Shown: piece after piece, positions 1 to 11,600 of the stretch
Numbering within the stretch: position 1 is the stretch's first letter
How the letters are laid out: each line of letters opens with the position of its first letter
Assembly (NCBI RefSeq): GCF_030936135.1
Contig: NC_082619.1
Span: 1,181,208 to 1,245,207, forward strand
Origin: Gavia stellata
Lineage: Eukaryota; Chordata; Aves; Gaviiformes; Gaviidae
DNA length: 64,000 nt
Direction: 5' to 3'
Notes under the pieces: model-generated
Seen by the model: the letters and a program-made list of their open reading frames with translations, nothing else
The model's database searches: none
What the model was told of the DNA's origin: nothing
Translations under genes and position numbers: made by a program

Positions 1-785
1 ACCGAACTCATGTAACACTCCCAGGTGCTTGTTCTTGTGCTTATTTCACCGTGCCTGCTAGCCGGGGCACCTTTCCTCCCACGTAGCTTTCCCTGGGGGC
101 AGTCTCATTCAGGTGCCGCTGGCTGTCCTGTTCCCCGCTCCTGTCTGTCTGTGGTGTCGCTGGCTTTTAACGGTCGCTCAGTTTAGGATTTTAATTACCC
201 AGTAAACGCCGCACAAGGCAGTCACTTCCTCACTGCTCTAGAACTGACGTTTCATTCCTCCGAAATGCCTGTGCCACGGGGCTCTTTGCCATGCTGTTCC
301 CTGTTCTTTTTTTTTTTAAGTATGACTGTTAACATCCTTTTTTTCTAAAGGAAGCCCATATGAGTAGCCCCTGCCTGCAAGGCCTAAATCAGCCTGAAGC
401 TTTACGGATTCCAAGGTGTATATTTCTTTATCGCTTCTGTTTTACTTGTATAAACATTTTATTTGAGCAACTACAGCCTCTCACAGTGAAGAGTGAAGTC
501 AGGGTGTAGCTTTTCCTGCCCTGGACCTGGCTCCTCGCCTCTGGCTGAGAGAGCCGGAGGGGCAGGTGCCCTCCCACAGGGGCTGCGACTTGGTGGGATT
601 TTGGTTTGGCTTTTTTTGTTAGGAGGGCTGGTTGTAGCCTACTAGTGATCATACGAAAAGAGCCTTTCATTTAAAAGCGAAAGGTTCTCTTTTTCCAAAC
701 GAAACTGGTTTGGACCCGAAAGGCAGAGCCCGAGATGAATAGATGACTCTACTTGCAAATAAAACAATTTTAAACAAAGTCTGTT
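1..785 (+). other. Probable 3' UTR end of an upstream plus-strand gene
   Basis: No convincing coding exon is seen. The stretch is less GC-rich than what follows and ends with a canonical AATAAA at 758-763 followed by a T/G-rich tail, as at the end of a plus-strand transcript. In conserved vertebrate gene order PAFAH1B2 lies directly upstream of SIDT2 in the same orientation, so this may be its 3' UTR. That identity is inference from synteny only; no PAFAH1B2 protein sequence is in the window. Confidence 0.35.
758..763 (+). promoter_or_regulatory. Polyadenylation signal AATAAA
   Basis: Canonical hexamer with a T-rich stretch (tctgttcctcc) about 20 bases downstream. It would end the transcript of the gene to the left of the window. 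Confidence 0.4.
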
Positions 786-3700
786 CCTCCTTGGCTTACC
801 TGCCAGAGTCGGAGCTCGGCGGCGCTGTGCAGACCTCGCCGTGGTTCGCGCTGCGGTAGCTGGCCGGGAGCTGCCGACGCGGGTCTCCGCACTTCTTCCC
901 CTGTAAGCGGGATCTGCGCTCGCGCCTGCTCGTCTCGGCAGGTAAATCGGAGAGGAACGGATAGCTTTTTAGCAGGCGCTTCATGCTGTGCTCCGAAGGA
1001 AGGGTGTTTTGGTGTCCAGGTCGCTTGCTGTGCCCTGCTGCAAGGAAGTACATTGGTACTGTATATAGTCTGTCTGCCCTTTTTTATACTGAAGGGTGCT
1101 GGTGTTTAATGCAGTCTATAACCTAGCATTAAGGAATACTTTAATGTCCCCACTACGTTCCCCTCTTCCTGTAGATTTGATCATAGCAGGATTTCTGCCT
1201 GGATTGCATGCATAGTGTGTGTTTTGTTTCCAGTATATGTGATCTACACACAGATGAAGGAAAGATGAAGCGTTCCACTTGCCAGTATCAGAAGTGGGAA
1301 GTTGTGGAGTGCCGCAGTAGAGGAGGGATTACGGTCCTACCCCCAGGAAGCAGACTAGGGACACGCTGCTCCCCGAGGCTCGCTCGGCCTCTGCGCTCTG
1401 GAGCTCCGCTGCCTTGCAGGACTGGCTTTAAGGGAACGTTGCTCGCGCTTCCCATAAGATGCTGGCTGGAGAAGTTGGAGCAAGGGAGGGTGGAAGATCA
1501 AAGGTTAAAAATATGCTGCGCTGGCGGGTTCCTGGGGAAAGAACTTGCCCACCCCGCACGCACCCCTTAGGGAGATGGGATGAAACACGTTCTGCTCCCC
1601 GTGAGCTTTTCGGGTTTCTAGGCTTGTGTGGAAAGGCAGCGTGCTAGTTTAATCTGCACATCCCTGCTTCCCTCTCTGCTGTCGCCGCGTTTGGCTAAAG
1701 AGATGCTAACCAGGAACGTGCTCTCCAGTACAACGCTCTGACTTCTCAACTCGGCACCCGTGCGGCCAGGGCTGTGCTCAGCTGTGAGTCAGCCCCTCTT
1801 GGCAGGGTGCTGAGCGGCCCGAGAGGTTTGGCAGGCTCCTGAGCCTTCCGCACCGCGACTGAGGACGGCTCTGCTTAGGCTTGGCTTGCTAAGGTGCTGC
1901 GCTCTGCGCTTGGCTCAGTGCTCGCGGCCCTCCTTCTCTGCTCCCGTAACCGTCTCTGATACTGCTGGCACTGTGTAAGGAAAGCGAGGACGGCTTCCTC
2001 TCTGCTCAGACTTTAGCTCTGCTTGTCGCTGCCTAGTAAGAAACTGTCCAGCTCACAACTGCGAGGTTTTGTGGGAGGGCAAGGAGGGGTTCTCCCTCCT
2101 CGCTGACCTAGTTCTAAAAACCGAGCGCCTTGTTGCCAGACGCGTAGAAAAGCTTCGGTTCCAGCTCGGGGCGACCCATGTCCCTTGGGGTTTGGGTTGG
2201 GGCTGGGCTGCCCCTGCCCGGCCCGTGGGAACCACGTCCTTGTGAAGGGTTGGTTGGGAAAGAGCCAGCGCTGCGGGGCTTCTCCCCTCCGTCAACAACC
2301 CGGTTGCGTTTGACAGCTCTCTGCCGGAGCCTGCTCTCTCCTCCCTGTGAGCATTGCTGGTTTTGTATTCATTGCAGCAGAGGGAAAACCAAAACAGAAG
2401 ACGTGAAAGGAAGGAAAGAGTCTCTTGTAACTTGCCGGGGGGACGGGAGGATGACCGCAGGCCGGGACCTGTGAGGAGGAAAGCCCATACCTACCGGGTG
2501 TGAAACCAGGTGGCAGCCTCCCCCCGCCTGCCTGGAGGCACTGCCCTCTCACCGCTCACCGCCCCGGACCTTCCCCAGGACAAAAAAATTGTGATTCTGC
2601 TTTGGCAAAAATGCATCGGCGGGTAGAGCTCACTCTGTTAGTGCATATTTCGATATAAATGTCAATGTTTCACCCCACCGTGTTGCAACGTGTGTGTGTG
2701 TGTGTGCCTAGGCGCCCGCGTCCTTCCTTCCCTCTCTGTGTCGGTGACTCCTCCTGTTTCATTTCTGGGGGGCCGGGGAGGCAGCTGGGGAGGTGCTGCC
2801 CCACACAGAGCTGCCAAACAAACCTCCCCCTGCGTGCCCGTGCAGCATTCCCTCCCCGGGGTCTTGGAGTCGCGCTCGGCTGGATCCTCACTCATTTAAT
2901 CTCTGTTCTTTTCCCCGCTCTGTTGGGGGGCTTTTCTGTGTTTGTTTTTCCTCTCCTTTCACCATGCGGAGCTTAGGTCCTGTACCCAAAGCTGAAGCAA
3001 GGTTCTGCGGGTGAAGGTGGCGGGTATTTTGGCCCTCGACAGGGCATCAGCTTGTGTTTGATTACTCAGTGATTTATTATTAATAGCCCTGAAATGAACA
3101 GGGAGTGCGCATCACCACGCAATCCAACTTAACAGTCATCCCAGCGGAGGCGATGCTTGAGTTTGAACAGCAGCTTAGGAGTCGGTTGGAGTTCTGCTTC
3201 TAGCTCCTGCATGGGCGTCCGTCTGTCCCCGAGCAAGTCGTTCCATCTGCTGTCAGCGTCACCACCCGTAACCTGGAAACAATGTGCAGACTGTCTGAAA
3301 AGTGCTTTGGGATCCTCGGCGAGAGGACCTGTAGAAATAAAGTGCACAATAGCAGCAGTGCTCTCGTCTCTTTACGTTTGTCCCGCAGAGAATGGAGGGA
3401 AACCGGCGGCAGAGGTCTTGGATGTCAGTTCGAGCCTAGAAAATGGCTTTCTACCAGATGACGAAGGGCTGAGCTGTTTCGGCGGGGGATTTAAAACCAA
3501 AAACCCCAATCACAGACACATAAAACGTGATAAAATGGCCAGAAAGCCCTTAGACAGAGCACTGTGAGCGGGAAGCTCGTCAGCAGCTGGGACGGGGGGT
3601 GTTTGAGAGAGATGTGTGCTAAAATGCTGCACGGCATCACTCCCGCTTCCCCGGTGAACAGAAAAACTCCAAATTGCTGCAAATGACTTCAGCCTCTGGT

Positions 3701-4476
3701 GATGAAGGGTGCTGCAGACGGGAGGGGAGGCTGCGGGAGCCCCTGTGCAGAAATCCGGAGAGGAGCGCGGAGAGGGAAAGGCACCTGTGCCGTTGCAGTG
3801 CCGTGCCTCGCCTGGCAGGGAATTTTTCCGTGCCCGCACGTGCGAGGACTTTGGTGCAGGCAGGCCGGGCGAGTGGCTTGGGCGGGCGTCCCGAGTGCCG
3901 CCTGGCCTCACCGGCGACGGCCGGAGAGGTGCCGCCGGCCGCAGGCTGGAGCACGGTGCGGGGCCCTGGCCAGGGAGGAGTCCCCGAGCCCGGCGCCAAG
4001 GAGGGAGCAGGAGCAGGATTTCCTCCTGCGGCAAGCCATCGGGCTGGTTACGGCTCCTGCGTCGCGCACCCTGCGATTACCGCCGCAGCTCGTCTGTCCG
4101 GACCAGGCAGCCGCAACGACCCATCCGAGGCTGGTGCCTTGAGCAGGGGCGGTGGCAGCACCCCTGCTGCGGCCACCGGGACCAGGGCCCGGTCCCGTCA
4201 CTGGCGGGGGACAGTTGGTGGCAGGGAGTCGCTGCCACGTGTCGGAGCATGACAAGCCCGTGAACGAGGCTGCTGGCAGTGGGCAACACCTCTGGGACAC
4301 AGGGGCGGACACGGTGCCGGGGCTGGGGAGGCCTTGCTTGCTGCCAGCCCCCTCCCCAGGCTGGGGGCTTGGCGGGCGGGACGCGTCCTTGTCCCATCGG
4401 GGGCTGGGGCAGCATCTCTGTGGCCCCCGGTCGCTCGGGGCAGGGGGCCGCTGTCCCTGCCCAGCCCCTGGGAGGG
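786..4476. other. Intergenic region with no recognised gene
   Basis: Open frames here are short, mutually overlapping and without recognisable protein similarity or splice pattern. GC content rises to the right as the SIDT2 CpG island approaches. Contents that can be named are a short TG dinucleotide tract near 2690-2707 and a MIR-like SINE relic around 3190-3350. Long open frames between 3674 and 4476 run on both strands and reflect GC-rich, stop-poor sequence. Confidence 0.6.
3190..3350 (+). repeat. Ancient MIR/CORE-type SINE relic
   Basis: The segment carries recognisable pieces of the tRNA-derived MIR-like SINE layout: a GAGCAAGTCGTTCC block (family form near GGGCAAGTCACTTC), then about 75 bases later GTGCTTTGGGATCCTCGG and a terminal GTAGAAATAAAGTGCA block resembling the AGCGCTTTGAGATCCT...GCGCTATAAAT tail of amniote MIR-like copies. 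It is heavily diverged, so boundaries are approximate. The embedded AATAAA (3336-3341) is part of the element tail and need not be a real polyadenylation site. Confidence 0.5.
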
Positions 4477-5133
4477 ACACTGCCCTGCAGGGTGGGGGCT
4501 CCCCTATGGGTCCTGTATGGGGCAGGGGCTCCCCTCCAGGGTCCCATATGGGGCTGGGGCTCCCCTGCAGGGTGGGGGCTCCCCTATGGGTCCCATATGG
4601 GGCAGGGGCTCCCCTCCAGGGTCCCATATGGGGCTGGGGCTCCCCTGCAGGGTGGGGGCTCCCCTCTGGGTCCCATATAGGGTCCCATATGGGGCTGGGG
4701 CTCCCCTGCAGGGTGGGGGCTCCCCTCTGGGTCCTATATGGGGCAGGGGCTCCCCTCCAGGGTCCCATATGGGGCTGGGGCTCCCCTCCAGGGTGGGGGC
4801 TCCCCTATGTGTCCTATATGGGGCAGGGGCTCCCCTCCGGGGTCCCATATGGGGCTGGGGCTCCCCTGCAGGGTGAGGGCGCCCCTACCGGTCCCATATG
4901 GGGCAGGGGCTCCCCTCCGGGGTCCCATATGGGGCTGGGGCTCCCCTGCAGGGTGGGGGCTCCCCTCTGGGTCCCATATGGGGCAGGGGCTCCCCTCTGG
5001 GTCCCATATGGGGCAGGGGCTCCCCTATGGGTCCCATATGGGGCTGGGGCTTCCCTGCCGTCAATGCTTCCCCCACGGGGTCCTGTACGGGGCAGGGGCT
5101 CCGCTGTGGGGCAGGGGCTTCCCCTGCGGGGTC
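4477..5133. repeat. Higher-order GC-rich minisatellite (31 + 49 bp, period 80)
   Basis: About 650 bases of tandem repeats. Each sub-unit opens with GTCCCATATGGGGC followed by GGGGCTCCCCTCC or GGGGCTCCCCTGC. Sub-units begin at about 4510, 4541, 4590, 4621, 4670, 4682, 4731 and 4762 and so on, so spacings alternate 31 and 49, giving an 80-base higher-order unit; one spacing of 12 shows a local deletion or slippage. The right edge decays into degenerate copies before the SIDT2 CpG island. Every unit carries the palindrome CATATG. No stop codons occur over long stretches in several frames, but the period is not a multiple of three and no gene is proposed. Confidence 0.93.
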
Positions 5134-5219
5134 CCCCCCGGGCCGGGGCCGCCCGCGTCCCGGCGCCGCCCGCCGCCGCGTCACTTCCCCGGCCTGGCCC
5201 TTTAACGTGTGACGGTGCG

Positions 5220-5227
5220 TGACGTCA
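5220..5227. promoter_or_regulatory. Full palindromic cAMP-response element TGACGTCA
   Basis: Perfect 8-base CRE within the SIDT2 CpG island, about 430 bases before the start codon. CREB/ATF binding is expected for this motif from established knowledge; occupancy is not shown. Confidence 0.7.
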
Positions 5228-5425
5228 CCGCCGGCCCGTGTTTACAGCTGCCTGCGGACCGGGGAGATATACAAAGTACCGGCACCGGGCACCGGCACCG
5301 GGCACGGGCAGCGCCGCCGCGATCCGGCCGCGGGCACCGGCAGCAGAACCGGGTCCCGCCCGCGGGCAGCGGCACCGCGCCGGGCTCTCCCGGCACCGGG
5401 GTCAGCGCCGGCCCGGGGACCGCCC

Positions 5426-5487
5426 GGCACCGGCACCGGCAGCGGCACCGGCAGCGGCAGCGGCAGCGGCAGCGGCAGCGGCAGCGG
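5426..5487. repeat. GGCAGC/GGCACC hexanucleotide microsatellite in SIDT2 5' UTR
   Basis: About ten hexamer units, first mixed GGCACC/GGCAGC and then pure GGCAGC. It lies upstream of the chosen ATG and is therefore untranslated. Likely length-polymorphic. Confidence 0.85.
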
Positions 5488-5657
5488 GGCTGGCCATGGG
5501 GCAGGGTGCCCGGGCGCGCCCCGGCTGACCGACCCGACCCGACCCGTCCCGTCGCGACCCGACCCGACCCGTCCCGCCCGGCGGACCTTGGCCGGCCCGG
5601 GAGCGGAGCGGAGCGGAGCGGAGCGGCGCGGCGGGCGCGGCCGGGGATGCTGGCGGG

Positions 5658-8600
5658 ATGCCGGGCGCCGGGGCGGCCGCGCTGGCCCGGGCGCTGCTGG
5701 CCTGGGCGCTGCTGGCCCTGCCGCCCGCCCTGCCCCAGCCCCAGCCCCAGCCCCAGCCCCAGCCCCTGCCCCAGCCCCGCGGCCCCCGGCGGGTGCAGGA
5801 GAAGGAGGCCCTCTTCAACACCACCTACGCCGACTGGGTGGACGCCGACCTGGTCAACATCTACGCCTTCAACCACAGCGTCCGGAGGAACAGGGTGAGC
5901 CGGCGGGGCGGCCGGACCGGCCGGTGCCCGCTTCCCCCGCGGGCTCCGCTTCCCCCGGGTCCCCGCGGCCGGGCCGTTGGGGCGCCCCACTGGCCCCAGG
6001 ACGGGGATGCGTCCTCTGCCACGAGGGCCGAGCAAAGTCCAGCCGCCGGGGACGAGCCCGCCGCGGCCGGTCCTGCCTGGCCAACGCCTCGCCTTCCCGC
6101 TCTCCCCGCAGACGGAGGGCGTGCGGGTCTCGGTGAACGTCCTCTCCGACCACAAGGACTTGCCCGTCCTCTTCGTGGTGAGGCAGAAGGAGGCCGTGGT
6201 CTCCTTCCAGGTGCCGCTCATCCTCCGGGGCCTGTGAGTATTGGCGGGGTGGGCGCTGCCCCCCGCTCGGCCGACCGCGAGGTCCGGCGGGCGGGCGGGG
6301 GTCCCGGCAGGCAGGGCTTGGGGCAGCGGGCGCAACACAGCTCGGCGGGCGCTCTGCCTGCCCAGGTACCAGCGGAAGTACGCGTACCAGGAGGTGAGCC
6401 GCACGCTCTGCCAGCCCCAGACCAAGGCGGAGGTGGAGACCCAGCACTTCTACGTGGACGTCTCCACGCTGTCCCTCAACACCTCCTACCAGCTGCGGGT
6501 CACCCGCGTGGAGAACTTCGTGCTGCGGTGAGGGGAGCCCCGTGCCCCGGCCCCGCCTGCCCGCTGCCTGCCGGGGCTGCGGGCTCCCCTCACAGCCCTC
6601 ACCCTTTCCCGTGCGCTCTGCAGGACGAACGAAAGGTTCAGCTTCAATGCCACGGCCGCCCAGCCGCAGGTGAGGAGGGGCCGGCGTGGCGTGGCGTGGC
6701 GTGGCGTGGGAGAGGGTCTGCGCCCGAGGCCAGCCCAGGGAGGAGAGCACGGCCACCGTGGCAATGACGGGCCCTTTCCCCCCGCAGTATTTCAAGTACG
6801 AGTTCCCCGAGGGAGTGGACTCGGTGATTGTGAAGGTCACCTCGGCCATGGCCTTCCCCTGCTCCGTCATCTCCATCCAGGACATCCTGGTAGGTTTGGG
6901 CGGCGGGGCCTCCTGTCCGGGCGACCCGTGACGCCCGGCGGGGCTGACGGCCCCTCCGCGCCCGCAGTGCCCCGTCTACGACTTGGACAACAACGTGGCC
7001 TTCATCGGGATGTACCAGACCATGACGAAGAAGGCGGCCATCACGGTGCAGGTGGGCGCGGGGCTGTGCCGTGGGGCCATGCCGCTCTCGGCCCCTGCCT
7101 GGCGCTGGCGGGGAGCACCGGTTAGCAGAGCTTGCAGAGGTTATCGCTCCGGGGCGGCCCCGAGCCCCCCAGGGAGCCCAGGCTGCGGGGGGCAGCACAG
7201 GAGACCCCTGGCTGGGCTCCGCTGACCCCCGTCTCCCGCCCCCCGGGACGGCCGCCGCAGAAGAAGGATTTTCCCAGCAACAGCTTCTACGTGGTGGTGG
7301 TGGTGAAGACGGAGGACGAGGCGTGTGGGGGGGCTCTGCCCTACTACCCCCTCTCCAAAGATGACTCCCCAGGTACGCCCGGGGGACGCGCCCCCCCGCC
7401 CGCCAGCGCGTCCCTGACGCCATGGGTTGTGTGTGGGGACACGCTGGGGACGGGGTGAGGAGCAGCATCCGCAGAGGGTTGAGCCTCCCGTCCACACCTT
7501 CTTCCAGATGAACCCGTGGATCAGCACAACCGGCAGAAGATGCTGGAGGTGATGGTGTCGCCCGCCATAACTTGTAAGCCTGGGAGGGGCCGTTTGGGGC
7601 TGGGGGTGCTGACCCCCGCAGGGGGTCCCGCGGCAGGTCCCCGGGGCTGCCGCTCCCCCTGAGGGCTTCTGCCGGCTCTGCGCAGCGGAGGCCTACGTGA
7701 GCAGCGTGCTCTTCTGCCTGGGCATCTTCCTCTCCTTCTACATCCTCACGCTGGTCATCGCCTGCTGGGAGAGCTGCCGGTGAGTTCCCGGGCGTCGCTG
7801 CCCCGGCCGCCCTGTCCCCTCCGGGTGCCGAGCCCCTGGGTGCCGTGCCGTCCTGCCCCTGTCCCTGTCCTCGGCACACGGTCCCGGCGCGGTGGGGGCC
7901 CTCGGGTGTGCTGTGCCCCCTCGCCCCGGCTGCCAGCACGGCGCTGCTCACGGCCGCTTCCCTCAGCAGGCAGGAGAAGAGGAAGGGGCTCCTGGCAGCC
8001 ATGGATTCGCCCAGCCTGGACACGGGTGAGGGGCTGGAGGCAGCAGCCGGTGGCAGCGGCACACGGGGGGGGTCTGCCGGGGGGACTCCCCGTTATTTTG
8101 CCCTCTCGAGCATGTGGCAAAGCCCTCGGTTCTGCAGGAGTTCCGCCCCGTCCCCCTGAGCCCCGCTTGTCCCCCAGCTCCCTGGGAGCAAATCCCAATG
8201 TCAGGGGGACAGGGATGTCCTGGGGCTCGGGCTTCACGGCTCGGGGGCTGGCAGGGCTGTGCTGGGGCTTGCGCGTCTCACCGAGTCTGTCTCTTCCCTT
8301 CCACGGCTTTCCGGGGACTGCCAGCATCTCTACTGGGTAGGTGCCAGCGTCTGCTCCACCCTTGGCTGCGAGCTCACTCCCATGCCCGGGCAGGGGCGTG
8401 GGGCGCTGCTCTGTGCCAAACGGCCGTGTGGCCCTGGGCCGGGGGTGCACGGGAGGCTGCTGCCAGCTGATGGGGACCCTCATGTCTTGCAGGGCACGCC
8501 TGCAGCATCCCCGACTCCTTCCTAGGCCATGCCCCCTACGACAGCTACGGTTACGGCTCCTTCGGTGAGTGCCGCGTGCCGTCCCTCGCCTCCCTGCCTG

Positions 8601-11600
8601 TCGGCAGGCGGCTGTGCCCACCCCGTCTGGCCATCCTTGCAGGGAACGGCTCCTCCGGCAGCGCCGAGGGCGTCACAGATAGCATGGGCTCCGTGGAAGT
8701 CCCCTACGGTTACGTGGGTGAGTCCCGGGGCAGCGGTGCAGTGGCTGTCTCGGCTGCAGCCCTGCAGAGCCGGCGTGCCCGCACGGCTCTGGGCTGCCCC
8801 AATGGTGCTGCGCCGCTGGCAGCGTCCCGGCTCTGCCCCTCTCCATCTCCCGGGAAGGGTCCCAGGGTTGGCAGCCCCTCCGTGCAAGCCCTCAGTGGGG
8901 TCTCCATCGGCGCCGCTGACCGGCAGGACGGACACACGCCGGGGAACCCCCCGGGGCTCGGCCCCACTCCTGCCCCAGTAACTCTCGCTTTCCTTTGAAG
9001 GGCAGGAGCAGTTCAAGCGGCGCACGCCCTCCGCCCCGATGAGGCCGCTGAGCATTGCCATGGGTAGATGCTGGTACTGGGCAGGGACGGGCCAATCAAG
9101 CCAAAATCTGCCTTGCCCCAGGCTTGCGCCCGGGGCGCCGAGCACCTCTGCTCCCTCCTGCTGCTCTCCGAGCAAGGGCAGCCACCCGGCAGCCCCCCGC
9201 CATGGGCAGGGCAGCACCCGAGGGGCTGCGGGGCAGGGCGAGGACATCGTCCTCCTGTCCGTCCCCAGCCCGGCAGGGCCCTGGGGGACAGGGGCACGGG
9301 GCGACGCTCGCCCGCGCGGGCGCAGCCCATGTGTGTCCCCGGGGCAGGGGCAGCGCAGGGGTCTGTACGGAGCTGGCGCCTGTCCGTGGCGCAAGTTGGC
9401 AGGGAGGCAGCCGAGCGGTTAATTGGGGGTGATTGGGGTCCCGCGGGGTGGGCACCGAGGCGGGCTGGGCTGGGGGGCTCCGCTGACGGCCCCGGCTCGG
9501 CTGCAGGGGAGCGGTCGCTGGAGAACGTGGCTGGCCGGCCGCGCCTGGACTCGCTCAGCTCCATCGAGGAGGACGACTACGACACGCTGGCTGACATCGA
9601 CTACGACAAGAATGTCATCCGCACCAAGGTGCGTCCCGCCCCGCGCCCCCCGCCCCCCGCCGGCTGCTCCCCGCCGGCTGCTCCCCGCCGGCCGGGGCGA
9701 GCCCCCCACCTGCCTCTCCTTCCAGCAATACCTCTGCGTGGCCGACCTGGCCCGCAAGGACAAGCGGGTGCTGCGGAAGAAGTACCAGATCTACTTCTGG
9801 TGAGTGGGGGGTGGTGGGGACGGGGGGCACAGAGCAGTGTCGGGGACCTCCTGACGCCCTTTGCCTCTCCCAGGAACATCGCCACCATCGCCGTCTTCTA
9901 CGCCCTCCCCGTCATCCAGCTCGTCATCACCTACCAGACGGTAAGTGTGTCCGCGGCGGCAGCAAACGGGGCTGCCGGGAGCTCTGGGGGTCCCCAGCAT
10001 GATGGGGACATGCCTGCACCCCGGGTGTCCCCCCGCATCCCCACATCCCACCGTCTCCTGCTCTCGCCGTGCCCTCGCACGCAGGTGGTGAACGTCACCG
10101 GCAACCAGGACATCTGCTACTACAACTTTCTGTGCGCCCACCCACTGGGGAACCTCAGGTGGGTCCAGGGGGGACAGTGGGCGACCGGGGGTCCCCCGCA
10201 CCCAGGGCAGGACTGCGACGGGGCCCCGGTGCCCCGGGGAGGGAGAGGGGTCCGCAGCACCCACAGTCCGGACTGCCCCCTCGCAGCGCCTTCAACAACA
10301 TCCTCAGCAACCTGGGCTACGTCCTGCTGGGCTTGCTCTTCCTGCTCATCATCCTGCAGCGGGAGATCAACTACAACCGGGCGCTCATGCGCAACGACGC
10401 CCATGCCCTGGTAAGGGACGCGCGGCCGCCGGGCTGTGCCGCTGGGGGGGTCTCGCCCCCCCAGGACCCCCGCTTCCCCGCCCTCCCCTCCGCCCCGCAG
10501 GAGTGTGGCATCCCCAAGCACTTCGGGCTCTTCTACGCCATGGGCACCGCCCTGATGATGGAGGGGCTGCTCAGCGCCTGCTACCACGTCTGCCCCAACT
10601 ACACCAACTTCCAGTTTGGTGAGTGCCCCCCGGCCCTCCGCCGCCCGCGCCGGGGCCGCCCCCGCCCCGCTCACCGCTGCCCCTCCGCAGACACCTCCTT
10701 CATGTACATGATCGCGGGGCTCTGCATGCTGAAGCTCTACCAGAAGCGCCACCCGGACATCAACGCCAGCGCCTACAGCGCCTACGCCTGCCTGGCCCTC
10801 GTCATCTTCTTCTCCGTCGTCGGCGTGGTGAGTGCGGTGGGTGCCGGTGGAGGGGGGGGCGGCCAGTCGCCCCCGCAGCCCGCTGCCCGCCTCCCCGCTC
10901 GCCCCGCAGGTCTTCGGCAAGGGGAACACCGTCTTCTGGATTGTCTTCTCCGTCATCCACATCGTGGCCACCCTGCTGCTGAGCACCCAGCTCTACTACA
11001 TGGGGCGCTGGAAGCTGGGTGAGGCGGGGGCACCGCCGCGAGCGGGGCGGGTGATGGGCAGCGCGGCGGTGGCCCCCCCAGCACGACCTCTCCTCTCCCC
11101 GCAGACTCGGGCATCCCGCGCAGGATCCTGCACGTGCTGTACACGGACTGCGTCCGGCAGTGCAGCGGGCCCATGTACGTGGTGAGTGCTGGCACCGCGG
11201 CTCGCAGCACCGGGGTCCCTGGCTTTGCGGAGAACCCCCTGGCAGCACTCCCCCCGCCCGCCCCTCACAGCCCCCCTCGCCCTTTGCAGGATCGAATGGT
11301 GCTTTTGGTCATGGGAAACATCATCAACTGGTCGCTGTAAGTGCAGAGCCGGGTGCAGGCCAGACCCCACGCCGCTTCTCCCAGCCTGGCACTCCCCATC
11401 CCCGCTGCTGCCCCCACCTGCTCCTGCTGCGGTCCCCTCTGCTGCGGCTGGGCTGAGGACTGCCAGCTCGTGACAGCTGTGAGCCGAGCACGGCAGGTCC
11501 CCCCTGTAGCTGCAGCAGCCTCAGTGTCCCCATGCGCTGCCCGATCTCCCGGGGGCTGCCAGCGTGCCTCGGGGACAGCGGGGCGCCTGGGCACGGCGGG

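Larger units (their letters stand above)
5134..5657 (+). promoter_or_regulatory. SIDT2: SIDT2 CpG-island promoter and 5' UTR
   Basis: Extremely GC- and CpG-rich segment directly 5' of the SIDT2 start codon. It has a palindromic CRE (TGACGTCA, 5220-5227) and, 41 bases upstream, CGTCACTTCC (5179-5188), whose other strand reads GGAAGTGACG, an ETS/CREB-type composite. There is no convincing TATA box, so broad initiation is expected. The 5' UTR holds simple repeats: a GGCAGC/GGCACC hexamer tract (5426-5487), a GACCC pentamer tract (5527-5577) and GAGCG repeats (about 5602-5622). The start site itself cannot be fixed from sequence. Confidence 0.75.

Noticed and set aside
4477-5133. CRISPR-like regularly spaced repeat
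   Set aside because: Repeats are head-to-tail with no unique spacers, and the setting is a vertebrate nuclear chromosome. It is a minisatellite.
4152-5222. A 356-residue plus-strand open frame over the minisatellite, with long frames on the minus strand too
   Set aside because: The array lacks stop codons in several frames because of its composition. The 31/49/80 periods are not all multiples of three, so no repeated protein unit is kept, and no splice or start context supports a gene.
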